Notes under the pieces: model-generated
Seen by the model: only the letters and a program-made list of their open reading frames with translations
Database searches by the model: none
What the model was told of the DNA's origin: nothing
Source of the DNA: Eurosta solidaginis
Taxonomy: Eukaryota > Arthropoda > Insecta > Diptera > Tephritidae
Direction: 5' to 3'
DNA: 64,000 nucleotides
NCBI RefSeq assembly: GCF_040869045.1
Contig: NC_090321.1
Coordinates: 94,594,603 to 94,658,602 of the forward strand
Shown here: piece after piece, positions 10,546 to 22,935 of the stretch
Layout of the letters: each line of letters begins with the position of its first letter
Numbering within the stretch: position 1 is the first letter of the stretch
Made by a program: the position numbers and the translations under genes

Positions 10546-13500
10546 TAGCCTTTTCCCGCGGCCCCATCCGCAAGGAGAAAATGAAATATATGGGCTATTC
10601 ATGTTAGCCTGCTTATCAAGTTATCTGTTTAAAAAAATTTTTCTGTCTAATGCATTTTATTTTTGTAATTGAGTAAAAAAAATATCTAAATGTGCTGATA
10701 ACCTGATAGGATCCCCAAATGATCCCGAAATTATCCAGAAAAAGCCACGAAATGGCCCCGACTATATCGCGGACGGATCCCGAAATTGTCCAGAAATGCC
10801 CGGAAGGGTCTCCAAAAGTTCCCGGAATAGTCCCAAAAACACGAAATTACGACGACACAATTCTAGACTTATCCAGAGAACCACACAGAAATGATCCCTG
10901 AAGGGTACCAAAATCATCCCGAAATAGTCCCGGAAAAGTTCCGAAATGACCCTCACAGGCTCCCGGACGGATCTCAAAAGCCATCCAGAAAATATCCAGG
11001 AAGGTCCAGAAAAAGTTCCGAAATGACCCCGAGGGGATCCACGACGGATCGCGAAAACCATACAGATATGATCCCGGAAGGGTCCCAAAACTATCCCGAA
11101 AAGTAACAAAAATATCTCGAAATGACTCCTACGGCATCACGGACGGATCCAGAAATGACCTCGGAAGGGTCCCCAAATGATCCCAAAATCGTCCCGAAAT
11201 GACCCTGATGGACCCGGCAAACCATTAAGAAATGATGCTGGAAGGGTCCCCAAATGATCCCGAAATAATACAGAAAAAGTCATGAAATGACCCCTAAAGG
11301 GTTCCCAAATGATCCCGAAATAGTCCCGAAAAAGTTCCGAAATTACCCCGATGGGTTCCCGTACAGATCCCGAAAACTATCCAGAAATGATGCCGGAAAG
11401 GTCCTCAAATAATCCCCCTAACAATCCCGAAATGACCCTGACGGGATCCCGGACGGATCCCGAGAACCATCCAGAAATGATGCCGAAAGGGTCCCCAAAT
11501 TATCCGAGATAGTTCCGAAATGACCCCGACGGGATCCCAAAAACTATCCAGAAATGATGACGGAAAGGTCCCCAAATGATGGTCTAATAGTCCCGAAATG
11601 ACCCTGATGGGATCCCGGACGGATCCCGAAAACCATCCAGAAATGATGCCGAAAGGGTCCCCAATGATCCCGTATTAGACGAGAAAAAGTCCCGAAATAA
11701 CCCCGACGGGATCCCAGCGAATCCCGGAAACCATCTAGAAATGTTGTCAGAAAATACCCCAAATGATCCCAAAATAGTCCCGACATGACTCCGTCGGGAT
11801 CCCGGACGGCTCTTGAAAACTATCCAGATATGATGCCGGAAAGTTCCTCAAATGATCCCCTAATAGTCAAGAAATAACCCTGACGGGATCCCGGACGGAT
11901 ACCGAACACCATCCAGAAATGATGCGGAAAGGGTCCCCAAAATATCCCGTATTAGTTGAGAAAAAGTCCCGAAATGGCCCCGACGAAATCCCGAACGGAT
12001 CCTGAAATCCATCAAGAAATGATGCCGGAAAGTACACCAAATAATCCCCTAATATTCCCAAAATGACCCTGACGGGATCCCGGACGGATCCCGAAAACCA
12101 TCCAGAAATGATACCGAAAGGGTCCCCTAATGATCCCGTATTAGTCGAGAAAAAGTCCCGAAATGACCCCGGCGGGATCCCGGTCGAATCCCGAAAACCA
12201 TCCAGAAATGATGCCGGCATTGACCCCAAATGATCCCGAAAAGGTCCTCAAAAGACCCCGAAGGGTTCCCGAAAACTATCCAGAAATGATTCCGGAGAGG
12301 TCCTCAAATGATCCCCTAACAATCCCGAAATGACCCTGACGGGATCCCCGACGGATCCCGGAAACTATCCAGAAATGATACCGGAAAGGTTCCCAAATGA
12401 TCCCAAATAGTCCCGAAATGACCCTGACGGGATCCCGAAAACCATCTAGAAATGATGGCGAAAGGGTCCCCAAATGATCCCGCGAAAAAGTCCCGAAATG
12501 ACCACGACGGGATCCCGGACGGATACCGAAAACCATCCAGAAATGATGCCGGTAGGTACCCCAAATGATCCCGAAATAGTCCTGAAATGACTCAGTCCGG
12601 ATCCCGAAAACTATCCAGAAATGATGCCGGAAAGGTCCTCAAATGATCCCCTAATAATCCCAAAATGGATCTGACGGGACCCAGGACGGATCCCGAAACC
12701 ATTCAGAAATGATGCCGGTAGGTACCCAAATGATTCCGAAATAGTCCCGAAATGACCCCGACGGGATCCCGAACGGATCGCGAAAACTATCCAGATGTGA
12801 TGCCGGAAAGGTCCCCAAATGATCCCCTAATAGTCCCGAAATTACCCTGCTGGGATCCCGAACGGATCCCGTAAACCATCCAGAAATGATGCCGAAAGGA
12901 TCTCCGAATGATCCCGAATTAGTCGAGAAAAAGTCCCGAAATGACCCCGACGGGGTCCCGAAAACCATCTAGAAATGATGGCGGAAGGTACTTCAAATGA
13001 TCCCGAAAAAGTCCTAAAATGACCCCGACGGTCCCGGACGAATCCCGAAAACCATCCAGATAGGATGCCGGAAAGGTCCTTAAATGATCCCCTAATAGTC
13101 CCGAAGTTACGCTGACGGGATCCCGGACGGATCCCAAAAACCATTTAGAAATGATGCCGAAATGGTCCCTAAATGATCCCGTATTATTCGAAAAAAAGTC
13201 CCGAAATTACCCCGACGGGATAACGTACGGATCCCGAAAACCATGTATAAATGATGCCGGAAGGTGCGCCAAATGATCCCGAAATAGTCCCGAAATTACC
13301 CCGACGGGATCCCGGACGGATCTCTAAAATCATCCAGAAATGATGCCGGAAGGGACCCCAAATGATCTCGAAAAAGTCCTGAAATTACCCCAACGGTATC
13401 GCAAACACCATCCAGAAATGATGTCGGAAGGGACCCCAAAAAATTCCGAAAAAGTCCCGAAATGACCCGACGGGATACCGGAGGGATACCGCAACCATTC

Positions 13501-16042
13501 AGAAATGATGCCGGTTAGTACCACAAAATGATCCCGAAATAGTCCCAAAATGACCCCGTCGGAATCCCGAACGGATTCCCAAAACTATACAGAAATGATG
13601 CCGGAAAGGTCCCCAAATGATCCCCTAATAGTCCCGAAATTACCCTGACGGGATCCCGGACGGATCCCGAAAACCATCCAGAAATGATGCCGAAAGGGTC
13701 CCCAAATGATCCCGAAAAATTCCCAAAATGACCCCGACGGTATCCCGGACGAATCCCGAAAACCATCCAGAACTGATGCCGGAAGGGACCCAAATGATCC
13801 CGAAAAAGTCCCAAAATGAACCCGACGGGATCCCGGACGGATACCGAAAACCATCCAGAAATGATGCCGGAAGGGACCCCAAATAATCCTGAAAAAGTGC
13901 CGAAATGATGCCGACGGGATCCCGGACGGATACCGAAAACCATTCAGATGTGATCCCGGTAGGTACCCCAAATGATCCCGAAATAGTCCCGAAATGACCC
14001 CGTCGAGATCCCCGACGGATCTCGGAAACTATGCAGAAATGATGCCGGAAAGGTCTTCAAATGATCCCCTAATAGTCCCGAAATGATCCCGGACGGATCC
14101 CGAAAACCATTCAGAAATGATTCCAAAATGGTCCCCAAATAATCCCGTATTAGTCCAGAAAAAGTCCTGAAATGACCCTGACGGGATCCCGAACGGATCC
14201 CGAAGACCATTCAGAAATGATGCCGAAAGAGTGTCCCAAATGATCCTGTATTAGTCGAGAAAAGGTCCCGAAATGACCCCGACGGTATCCCGGACGAACC
14301 CCGGAACTATGCAGAAATGATGCCGGAAAGGTCTTCAAATGATCGCCAAATAGTCCCGAAATGATCCCCGACGGATCCCGGAAACTATGCAGAAATGATG
14401 CCGGAAAGGTCTTCAAAAGGTCCCCTAATAGTCCCGAAATGATGCCTTACGGATCCCGAAAACCATCCAGAAATGATGCCGGAAGGGACCTCAAATGATC
14501 CAGAAAAAGTCCTGAAATGACCCCGACGGGATCCCGGACGGACCCCGAAAACCATCCAGAATTGATGGCGGAAGGGACCCAAAATTACCCCGAAGAAGTC
14601 CCGTAATGATCCCGGAAACCATCAAGAATTTATCTCTCAAACGTACGCAAATGATCCCGAAAATACCCCGACGGGATGCCGAAGGGATCCCGAAACCCAT
14701 CCAGAAATGATGCCGGAAAGTTCCATAAATGATCGCGAAATAGTCCCGAAATGATCCCGGAATAGTCCCGAAAATATCCCAAAATAACCCCGACGGGATC
14801 CCGGACGGATCACGAAAACTATAAAGAAATGATCCCGGAAGGGTCCCAAAATGGTCACGAAATAGTACCGAAAAAGTCCCGAAATGACCCCGACGGGATC
14901 CCGGACGGATCCCGAAAACCATCCAGAAATGGTGGCGGAATGGACCCAAAATGACCCCGAAGAAGTCCCGTAATGATCCCCGAAACCATCAAGAATTTAT
15001 CTTTCAGAGGTACGCAAATGATCCCGAAAATACCCCGACGGGATGCCGAACGGATCCCGAAACCCATCCAGAAATGATCACGGAAAGTTCCCTAAATGAT
15101 CGCGAAATAGTCCCGGATCCCGAACTACTAAGGGTCCCGAAAACTATACAGAAATGATCCCGGAAGGGTCCCAAAATGATCCCGAAACAGTACCGAAAAA
15201 GACCCGAAATGACCCCGGCGGGATCCCGAAAACCATTCAAAAATGATCCCGGAAGGGTCTCGATATGACCCCAACGGGATTACAAATAAGGCGAAGCTAA
15301 TTGTAGAACCATTTTAATAAGGCAGCAGGCGCGTTGGAGCGAATGAAGAGTTACAAAGAAATATACAGGTAAAGCTAATAAAAGCGTGCTAATAAAACCA
15401 ATTGAAGGAGGGCGGAGGGCGGGAGGAGATGGACCGCTGCTCGTTTTTCCAAAATTGTTTAGATCTCGATCTGTATGCGCCAGATACCAAAAACTATTGA
15501 TTTAGGAGAAAATTTATATTGAGTTATAACAATTTATAGATTTTACACCAGAGGGGTAGAGAAAGGGGGGGGGGGGCGGAGGGTGTCACTGCTTACTTTG
15601 TAAGCCCTCGACTTATTTGACCCATTGAGTCTGTGATATTTGTGAAGGCCAGTATACGTAAAGTTATAATGTGTAAAAATTATTAAAAAGTAATTGCTCG
15701 AAGGGTCGTGGGACCCCCACCCCTCTTTCCATGCTCGAAAAAAATTTCGCTAGTAAACTACTGTCTGTGTCCCAAATTTCATCAACATCCGTCTAGCCGT
15801 TCTGGCGTGATTCAGTCACAAAGACGAAAAAATACAATAATTAAATTATAACTGTTCCTAGGGGGTGTGGACTTCCCCCCTTTTCAAAAAAATATAGCTA
15901 GTAGATCCTTCTAGACTATTGGCTATATGTGTGCCAAATTTCATCCAAATCCGTCCAGCCGTTCTTGCGTGATTAAGGCACAAAGACAAACGTCTGGACA
16001 TACAAACATCCAAACATCCAAACTTTCCCATTTATAATATAC
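10546..16042. mobile_element. satellite-filled interspersed element, copy 1
   Basis: Left module: TAGCCTTTTCCCGCGGCCC, CATCCGCAAGGAGAAA, ATATATGGGCTATTC (10546-10714). Middle: the 11-bp-based array (10715-15285). Right module: GATTACAAATAAGGCGAAGC, two TTTCATC-AAAT-CCGTC-AGCCGTTCT blocks (15776 and 15937), and (ACATCCAA)n ending CATTTATAATATACTAG (15286-16042). Copy 2 follows immediately with the same order. CCCGCGG-CCGCAAGG starts and TTTATAATAT ends are seen in widespread arthropod repeats, but I do not assign a superfamily. No ORF of its own is evident. Confidence 0.8.
10715..15285. repeat. satellite array 1, 88-100-bp units made of 11-mers
   Basis: Units resolve into about eight consecutive 11-base words of the type AATGATCCCGA, AATAGTCCCGA, AATGACCCCGA, CGGGATCCCGG, ACGGATCCCGA, AAACCATCCAG, then a 12-mer and AAGGGTCCCCA, totalling 89. 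Variant units gain or lose a word (89 to about 100, or 78). The strand-asymmetric C and G content makes many long minus frames, with protein-like strings such as GIRPGSRRGHFGTFS. They are artefacts of the repeat. Confidence 0.9.
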
Positions 16043-16194
16043 TAGCCTTTACCCGCGGCCCCGTCCGCAAGGAGAAATTTAAATATATGGGCTATTCGCG
16101 TTAGCCTGCTTATTATCTGTTTACAATTTTGTTTTCTGTCTAATGCATTTTATTTTTGTAATTGAGTAAAAAAAAGAACTAAATGAGCTGATAA

Positions 16195-19100
16195 CCTGAT
16201 AGGATCCCAAATGATCCCGAAATTATCCAGAAAAAGCAACGAAATGACCCCCACGCTATCGCGGACGGATCGCGAAAACCATCAAGAAATGCCCCGAAAG
16301 GGTCTCCAAAAGTTCCCCGAATAGTCCCAAAAAAAACTCGAAATGACTGCGACACGATTCTAGACGTATACAGAGAACCACACAGAAATGATCCCTGAAG
16401 GTGTTCCAAAATGATCCCGAAAAGGTTCCGAAATGACCCTGACGGGCTCACGGGCGGATCTCAAAAACCATCCAGAAAATATCCAGGAAGGGTCCCTAAA
16501 TTATCCCGACATACTCCAGAAAAAGTTCCGAAATGGCTCCGAGGAGATCTACGACGGATCGCGAAAACCATACAGAAATGATTCCAGAAGGATCCCCAAA
16601 TGATCCCGTATTAGCCCCGAAAAGCTCCCGAAATAACCCCGACGGGATCCCGGACAAATCCCGAAATCCATCCAGAAATGATCTTGGGCAGGTCCCAAAA
16701 TTATCCCGAAATAGTCTCGGAAAAGTTCAGAAATTACTCTGACGGGTTCCCGGACGAATCCTGAAAGCCATCTCTAAATGATCCCGAAAAAGTCCCGAAA
16801 TGACCCTGACTGGACCCCGAAAGGATCCCGAAAACTATCCAGAAATGATGCCGGAAGGGTCCTCAAATGATCTCCCAATAGTTCCGAAAAGACCCTGACG
16901 GGATCCCGAACGGATCCCGACAACTATCTAGAAATAATGCCGAAAGAGCCCGCAAATGATCCCGTATTAGTCGAGAAAAAGTCCCGAAATGACCCCGACG
17001 GGATGCCGGACGAATCCCAAAAACCATCCAGAAATGATGCCGGAAGGGACACCAAATGATCCCGAAAAAGTCCAGCAATTATTCCGACGGGATCCTGAAC
17101 GGATACCGAAAACCATCCAGAAGTGATGCCGGAAAGGTCCTCAAATGATCACCTAATAGTCCCAAAATTACCCTGACGGCATCCCGGACAGATCCCGAAA
17201 TCCATCTAGAAATGATCTTGGCAGGGTCCCAAAGTTATCCCGAAATAGTCTCGGAAAAGTCCAGAAATAACCCTGATGGGATCCCAGACGAATCCTGAAA
17301 ACCAGTCTTAAATGATGCCGAAAAAGTCCCGAAATGACCCTGATGGGACCCGGAAAGGATCCCGAAAACTAACCAGAAATGATGCCGGAAAGGACCTCAA
17401 ATGATCTCCCAATAGTTCCGAAAAGACCCTGACGGGATCCGAACGGATCCCGACAACTATCCAGAAATGATACCGAAAGGGCCCGCAAATGATCCCGTAT
17501 TAGTTGAGAAAAAGTCCCGAAATGACCCCGACGGGATGCCGGACGAATCCCAAAAACCATCCAGAAATGATGTCGGAAGGGACCACAATGATCCCGAAAA
17601 AGTCCCGCAATTATTCCGACGGGATCCTGAACGAATACCGAAAACCATTCAGAATTGATGTCGGAAAGGTCTTCAAATGCTCACCTAATAGTCCCAAAAT
17701 GAACCTGACGGCATCCCGGACAAATCCCGAAATCCATCCTTAAATGATCCCGAAAAAGCCCCGAAATGACCCTCACGGGATCCCGAAAGGATTCCGAAAA
17801 CTATCCAGAAATGATGCCGGAAAGGTCCTCAAATGATCCCCTAATAGTCCCGAAATGACCGTGACGGGATCCCGACAACTATCCAGAAATGATGCCGAAA
17901 GGGTCCGCAAATGATCTCGTATTAGTCGAGAAAAAGTCCCGAAATAACCCCGACGGGATCCCGGACGAATCTCAATAACCCTCCAGAAATGATGCCGGTA
18001 GGTATCCCAAATGATCCCAAAATAATCCCGAAATGACCTCGTGGGAATCCCGGACGGATTAATGAAAATTATCCAGAAATGATGCCGGAAAGGTCCACAA
18101 ATGATCCCCTAATAGTCCCGAAATTACCCTGATGGGATCCCGGACGGATCCCGAAAACCATCCAGAAATGATGCCGAAAGGGTTCCCAAATGATCCCGTA
18201 TTAGTCGCGAAAAAGTCCCGAAATGACCCCGACGGCATCCTGGACGGATCCCGAAAGCCATCCAGAAATGATGCCGGAAGAGCCCCAAATGTCTCGAAAT
18301 AGTCCCGAAATGACCCCGTCCGGATCCCGTACGGATACCGAAAACTATCCAGAAATGATGTCGAAAGGGTCCCCAAATGATCCCGTATTAGTCGAGAAAA
18401 AGTCCCGAAATGACCCCGACGGGATCCCGGACGGATCCCGAAAACCATACAGAAATGATGCCGGAAGAGCCCCCAAATGATCCCGAAAAAGTCCCCAAAT
18501 GACCCCGACATACTCCAGAAAAAGTTCCGAAATGGCTCCGAGGGAATCAGCGACGGATCGCGAAAACCATACAGAAATGATTCCGGAAGGATCCAAAAAC
18601 TATTCCGGAAAAGTAACAAAACATCCCGAAATGGATCCTACGGCATCCCGGACGGATCCAGAAATGATCTCGGAAGGGTCCCCAAAAGATCCCAAAATGG
18701 TCCCGAAATGACCCTGATGGATCCGGCAAACCTTGTAAATCTCTTCAACAACAACAACAACAACATCCGGCAAACCATCAAGAAATTATGCCGGAAGGGT
18801 CCCAAATGATCCCGAAATAAAACAGAAAAAGTCACGAAACGACCCTTAGAGGATCCTCAAATGATCCCGTATTAGCCCCGAAATAGTCCCGAAATGATCT
18901 CGTCGGCATCCCGGACGGATCCCGAAAATTATCCAGAAATGATGCCGGAAAGGTTCCCAAATGATCCCCTAATAGTCCCGAAATTACCCTGATGGGATCC
19001 CGGACGGATCCCGAAAACCATCCAGAAATGATGCCGGAAGAGCCCCAAAATGATCCCGAAAAAGTCCCCAAATGACCCCGGCGAGATCCCGGACGAATCC

Positions 19101-20335
19101 CGAAAACCATCCAGAAATGATGCCGGAAGAGCCCCCAAATGATCCCGAAAAAGTCCCCAAATGACCCGACGAGATCCTGGACGGATCCCTAAAACCATCC
19201 AGAAATGATGCCGGAAGAGCCCCCAAATGATCCCGAAAAAGTCCCCAAATGACCCCGACGAGATCCCGGACGGATCCCGAAAACCATTCAGAAATGATGC
19301 CGAAAGGATTCCCAAATGATCCCGTATTAGTCGCGAAAAAGTCCCGAAATGACCCCGACGGGATCCCGGACGGATCCCGAAAACCATCCAGAAATGATGC
19401 CGGAAGAGCCCCCAAATGATCCCGAAAAAGTCCCCAAATGACCCCGACGAGATCCCGGACGGATCCCGAAAACCATCCAGAAATGATGCCGGAAGAGCCC
19501 CAAAATGATCCCGAAAAAGTCCTCAAATGACCCCGCGAGATCCCGGACGGATCCCGAAAACCATCCAGAAATGATGCCGGAAGAGCCCCCAAATGATCCC
19601 GAAAAAGTCCCCAAATGATCCGACGAGATCCTGGACGGATCCGGAAAACCATCCAGAAATGATGCCGGAAGAGCCCCCAAATGATCCCGAAAAAGTCCCC
19701 AAATGACCCCGACGAGATCCCGGACGGATCCCGAAAACCATCCAGAAATGGTGCCGGAAGAGCCCTCAATTGATCCCGAAAAAGTACCCAAATGACCCCG
19801 ACGAGATCCCGGACGGATCCCGAAAACCATCCAGAAATGATGCCGAATGATCCCCGTATTAGTCGCGAAAAAGTCCCGAAGTTACCCCGACGGGATGCCG
19901 GACGAATCCCGAGGACCATCCAGAAATGATGCCTAAAGGGACCCAAAATAAACCCGAAAAAGTCCCGTAATGATCCCGGAAACCATCAAGAATTTATCTC
20001 TCGAAGTTACGCAAATGATCCCGAAAGTACACCGACGGGATCCCGGACGGATCCCGAAAACCATCCAGAAATGATGCCGGAAGGGTCCCCAAATGATCGC
20101 GAAATAGTCCCGAAATGATTCCGGAATAGTCCCGAAAATGTCCCAAAACAACCCCGACGGCATCACGGACGGATCCCGAAAACTATACAGAAATGATCCG
20201 GGAAGGGTCCCAAAATGATCCCCAAATAGTCCCGAAAAAGTCCCGAAATTACCCCGGCGTAATCCCGGACCGATCCCGAAAACCATACAGAAATCATCCC
20301 GGAAGGGTCTCGATATGATCCTTACGGGATTACAA
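16195..20335. repeat. satellite array 2
   Basis: The same 11-mer-based monomers. At 19031-19662 the anchor ATGCCGG recurs at 19031, 19120, 19208, 19297, 19397, 19486, 19574 and 19662: steps of 89, 88, 89, 100, 89, 88 and 88. The one longer step contains an extra 11-base word (GTATTAGTCGC type). This tract (18990-19930) is the most homogeneous in the window and so the most recently amplified. Confidence 0.9.
18733..18764 (+). mobile_element. 32-bp retroposon scrap with (CAA)n tail
   Basis: TTGTAAATCTCTTCAACAAC plus further CAA units is flanked on both sides by the 12-bp repeat ATCCGGCAAACC (18721-18732 and 18765-18776). Array 1 has the uninterrupted site (CCCGGCAAACCATTAAG near 11205). It is an extreme 5' truncation with a target duplication. 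Confidence 0.8.
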
Positions 20336-21203
20336 ATAAGGTGAAGCTAATTATAAAACCATGTTAATAAGGCAGCAGGCGCATTGGAGCGAATAAAAAG
20401 TTACATAGAAACATACAAGTAAAGCTAATAAAAGAGTGCTAATAAAAACAATTGATGGAGGGCGGATGGCGGGAGTAGAGGAGAGGACCACTGATCGTTC
20501 CTCCAAAATTGTCTAGATCTCGTTCTGTATGTACCAGATATCAAAAACTATTGATTTAGGAGAAAATTTATATTGAGTTATAACAATTTATAGATTTTAC
20601 ACCAGAGGGGGAGATAAAGGGGGCGGGCGGAGGGTGTCACTGCTTACTTTGTAAGCCCTCGACTTATTTGACCCCTTGAGTCTGTGATATTGGTGAAGGC
20701 CAGTATACGTAAAGTTATAATGTGTAAAAATTATTGAAAAATAATTTCTCGAAGGGGTCGTGGGACCCCCACCCCTCTTCCATGTTCGAAAAAAATTTCG
20801 CTAGTAGACTACTGTCTGTGTCCCAAATTTCATCAAAATCCGTGTAGCCATTCTGGCGTGATTCAGTCGCAAAGACGAAAAAATATAATAATTAAATTAT
20901 AACTGTTCCTAGGGGGCGGAGGCCACGCCCCTTTTGAAAAATATATAGCTAGTAGATCCTTCTAGACTATTGGCTATATGTGTGCAAAATTTCATCCAAA
21001 TCGGTCCAGCCGTTCTTGCGTGATTGAGTCACAAAGACAAACGTCTGGACAAACATCCAAACATCCAAACATCCAAACATCCAAACATCTAAACATCCAA
21101 ACATCCAAACATCTTCACATCCAAACTTTGCCATTTATAATATATATTAGATATTAGATATATATTAGATTAGGTTAGATATATATAGATATATAGATAT
21201 AGA

Positions 21204-21804
21204 TTTGTGTATGGTCAAAATCCGCTATATGGTTACTCTTTGTCAGGTGTTGCGCGAGAGCTGTGGTAATTTTCTTGTTTTTTGCATCTGCTCTGTGTTC
21301 GTTTAGCCGTATACCCAGTTGTCGCTTTGTTGTGCACACATAGTACTGAACGCATTTTTCCTCATCTTTGCCGCTGCACTTTATTTGGTACACTACGTTA
21401 TTTTGTTGCTCTTTTTCCACTTTGTCCTTTGTTTTGGTAAAAATATGTCGTATAGTGTTGTTAGGTTTGTGGGCGTAATTTATATTTTGAGATTTTATGG
21501 TTTTTTGGAGTATTTTGCTATCCGTCAAACCCGATATAAATGTTACTCCGATAAATTTTTGTTTTTTTTCCCTTTCACAATTAGATTTTTCCTTTTCCTC
21601 TTTGCGTATTTTTTCCTTTGTATTTTCTAGAAGCCTGTCAATGAGCTTCTGGGGATAGCTGCTTTTAAATAAAATACTTTTTATAATGTTTTGGGTTTCT
21701 GCCATGAACTCGATGTCGGGAAGCGTTATGGCTTTTCTAATAAGGCTTGTACGGATGGTTCGAATGGTAGTTAATAATTCTTCCTGATGCAATGGTTTTT
21801 GCAT
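21204..21804 (-). pseudogene. PLE1 C-terminal region with GIY-YIG endonuclease
   Basis: Minus-strand translation includes RKAITLPDIEFMAETQNIIK (post-RT region), VVYQIKCSGKDEEKC (a Cys-rich lead typical of Penelope endonucleases), QYYVCTTKRQLGIRLNEHR (GIY-YIG core with catalytic Arg) and HIADFDHTQI. In PLE2 the core reads YYVGTT; here the Gly is a Cys, so this copy has lost a conserved core residue. The frame then enters inserted (TATAGA)n DNA, and the true C-terminus lies at 10378-10545. A frameshift near 21770 separates it from the RT frame. Confidence 0.85.
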
Positions 21805-22345
21805 ACCAATTCGTTAATAGTTTTTTATTATATCTAATTATTTGTAAGTCTAGGAAGGCTATTTTACTTTCTTGCTCTTTTTCTACTGTGAATTTTAAAC
21901 TATTGTGCTGTGCGTTCAATACTCTTAAAATTTCTTCCACGTCCTTTCTCTTTATGATAGCGAATATATCGTCTACATACTTATTTATGTCTTTGATATA
22001 TATTGCTGAGTTGTACATGAAGTAATTGTTTTCTCTCAGACAAAATTCGAGTATATTTTGAAATCGTTTCTTTGTAATTTTTGTATGTTTTTCCAACTCT
22101 GACCACTTTTTCATTATTGTCTGTATTGCAAAGTGTATCGGGATGTTTGTGAACAGTGAAACTACGTCAAAAGATATGAGGATTTCGTCATCTTCTATAT
22201 GGATATTTTTAAGTTTGGGTTTTAATTGGAATGAATTTTTAATATTATATTCGCCAGAAACTATATTTTTGAGTATAGCCCCGATATGTTTGGATAAGTT
22301 GTAACATGGTACTTTTGTCGATGATGCGTTTGGTATAAGGGGCAT
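21737..22345 (-). pseudogene. PLE1 reverse transcriptase, motif B deleted
   Basis: The 202-residue frame contains KVPCYNLSKHIGAIL, then LISFDVVSLFTNIP (motif A, catalytic Asp about residue 60) and NKYVDDIFAII (motif C, residues 122-131), followed by IAFLDLQIIRYNKKLLTNWY. In Penelope-type RTs some 40 to 60 residues containing a PMGSPLSP-type motif B separate FMYN from YVDD. Here only about ten residues do, so an in-frame deletion has removed motif B. Frameshifts mark both ends. It cannot encode an active polymerase. Confidence 0.85.
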
Positions 22346-22556
22346 GTTTTCTTTGTGTACTTTGGGAAGACCGTATAGTCCGGTGCGATGGATGCTACAC
22401 TGGCCAAGTGAAATTTTTCTTTAACGTCAATTTCGTTTCTTTTCAGCATTTCGTTTACAATTGTGTTATTTTTTCTCATAAGTTGTTGTGTTGGGTTTTT
22501 CTTTATCGTTTTATACACTTTTATGTCACTTAATAATTCATTAATTTTCTTTACAT
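22261..22556 (-). pseudogene. PLE1 segment between SINE and RT
   Basis: The minus-strand frame reads KINELLSDIKVYKTIKKNPT, MLKRNEIDVKEKFHLAS and a degraded GLPK-type motif, as expected for the region just before RT motif A in Penelope. It overlaps the RT frame in a different phase, which shows a frameshift near 22300. Its upstream continuation is on the far side of the SINE at 22936. Confidence 0.75.
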
Positions 22557-22566
22557 AATCGTTTGT

Positions 22567-22935
22567 TTGGCGGCCACCGTGGTGTGATGGTAGCGTGCTC
22601 CGCCTATCACACCGTATGCCCCGGGTTCAACTCCCGGGCAAAGCAACATCAAAATTTTAGAAATAAGATTTTTACAATTAGAAGAAAATTTTTCTAAGCG
22701 GGGTCGCCCCTCGGCAGTGTCTGGCAAGCGCTCCGATTGTATTTCTGCCATGAAAAGCTCTCAGTGAAAACTCATCTGCCTTGCAGATGCCGTTCGGAGT
22801 CGGCATAAAACATGTAGGTCCCGTCCGGCTAATTTGTAGGGAAAAATCAAGAGGAGCACGACGCAAATTGGAAGAGAAGCTCGGCCTTAGATCTCTTCGG
22901 AGGTTATCGCGCCTTACATTTATTTTTTTTTTATT
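22567..22935 (+). mobile_element. tRNA-derived SINE inside PLE1
   Basis: The head has an A box TGGTGTGATGG and a perfect B box GGTTCAACTCC (22624-22634), spaced as in a tRNA gene. The body and a T-rich end follow. TAATCGTTTGT is present on both sides (22556-22566 and 22936-22946), an exact 11-bp target duplication, and rejoining the flanks restores the Penelope frame (DKGNKTVLMYTND into YVKKIN). It is a transcribable polymerase III type head, but not a tRNA gene. Confidence 0.9.

Larger units (their letters stand above)
16043..21203. mobile_element. satellite-filled interspersed element, copy 2
   Basis: The same three modules as copy 1 in direct orientation: left module 16043-16194, array 16195-20335, right module 20336-21140, with a longer (AACATCCA)n run at 21050-21125 and an expanded (TATATAGA)n end to about 21203. 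Copy 1 joins copy 2 at CATTTATAATATAC-TAGCCTTTACC with no spacer. Immediately to the right PLE1 resumes, so both copies occupy a single insertion point in PLE1. Confidence 0.8.

Noticed and set aside
10762..20286. Dozens of long minus-strand frames with GIRPGSRRGHFGTFS-like repeats, up to 320 codons
   Set aside because: They arise because the 11-mer-based satellite lacks stop codons on that strand in all three phases. The same string appears in all frames and no start or promoter context is shared.
10715..20335. CRISPR-like array
   Set aside because: Repeat units are diverged and contiguous, without unique spacers; the setting is a eukaryotic satellite.
22567..22640. tRNA gene on the plus strand
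   Set aside because: A and B boxes are present, but the unit is dispersed, followed by a long non-tRNA body and flanked by target duplications. It is a SINE head.
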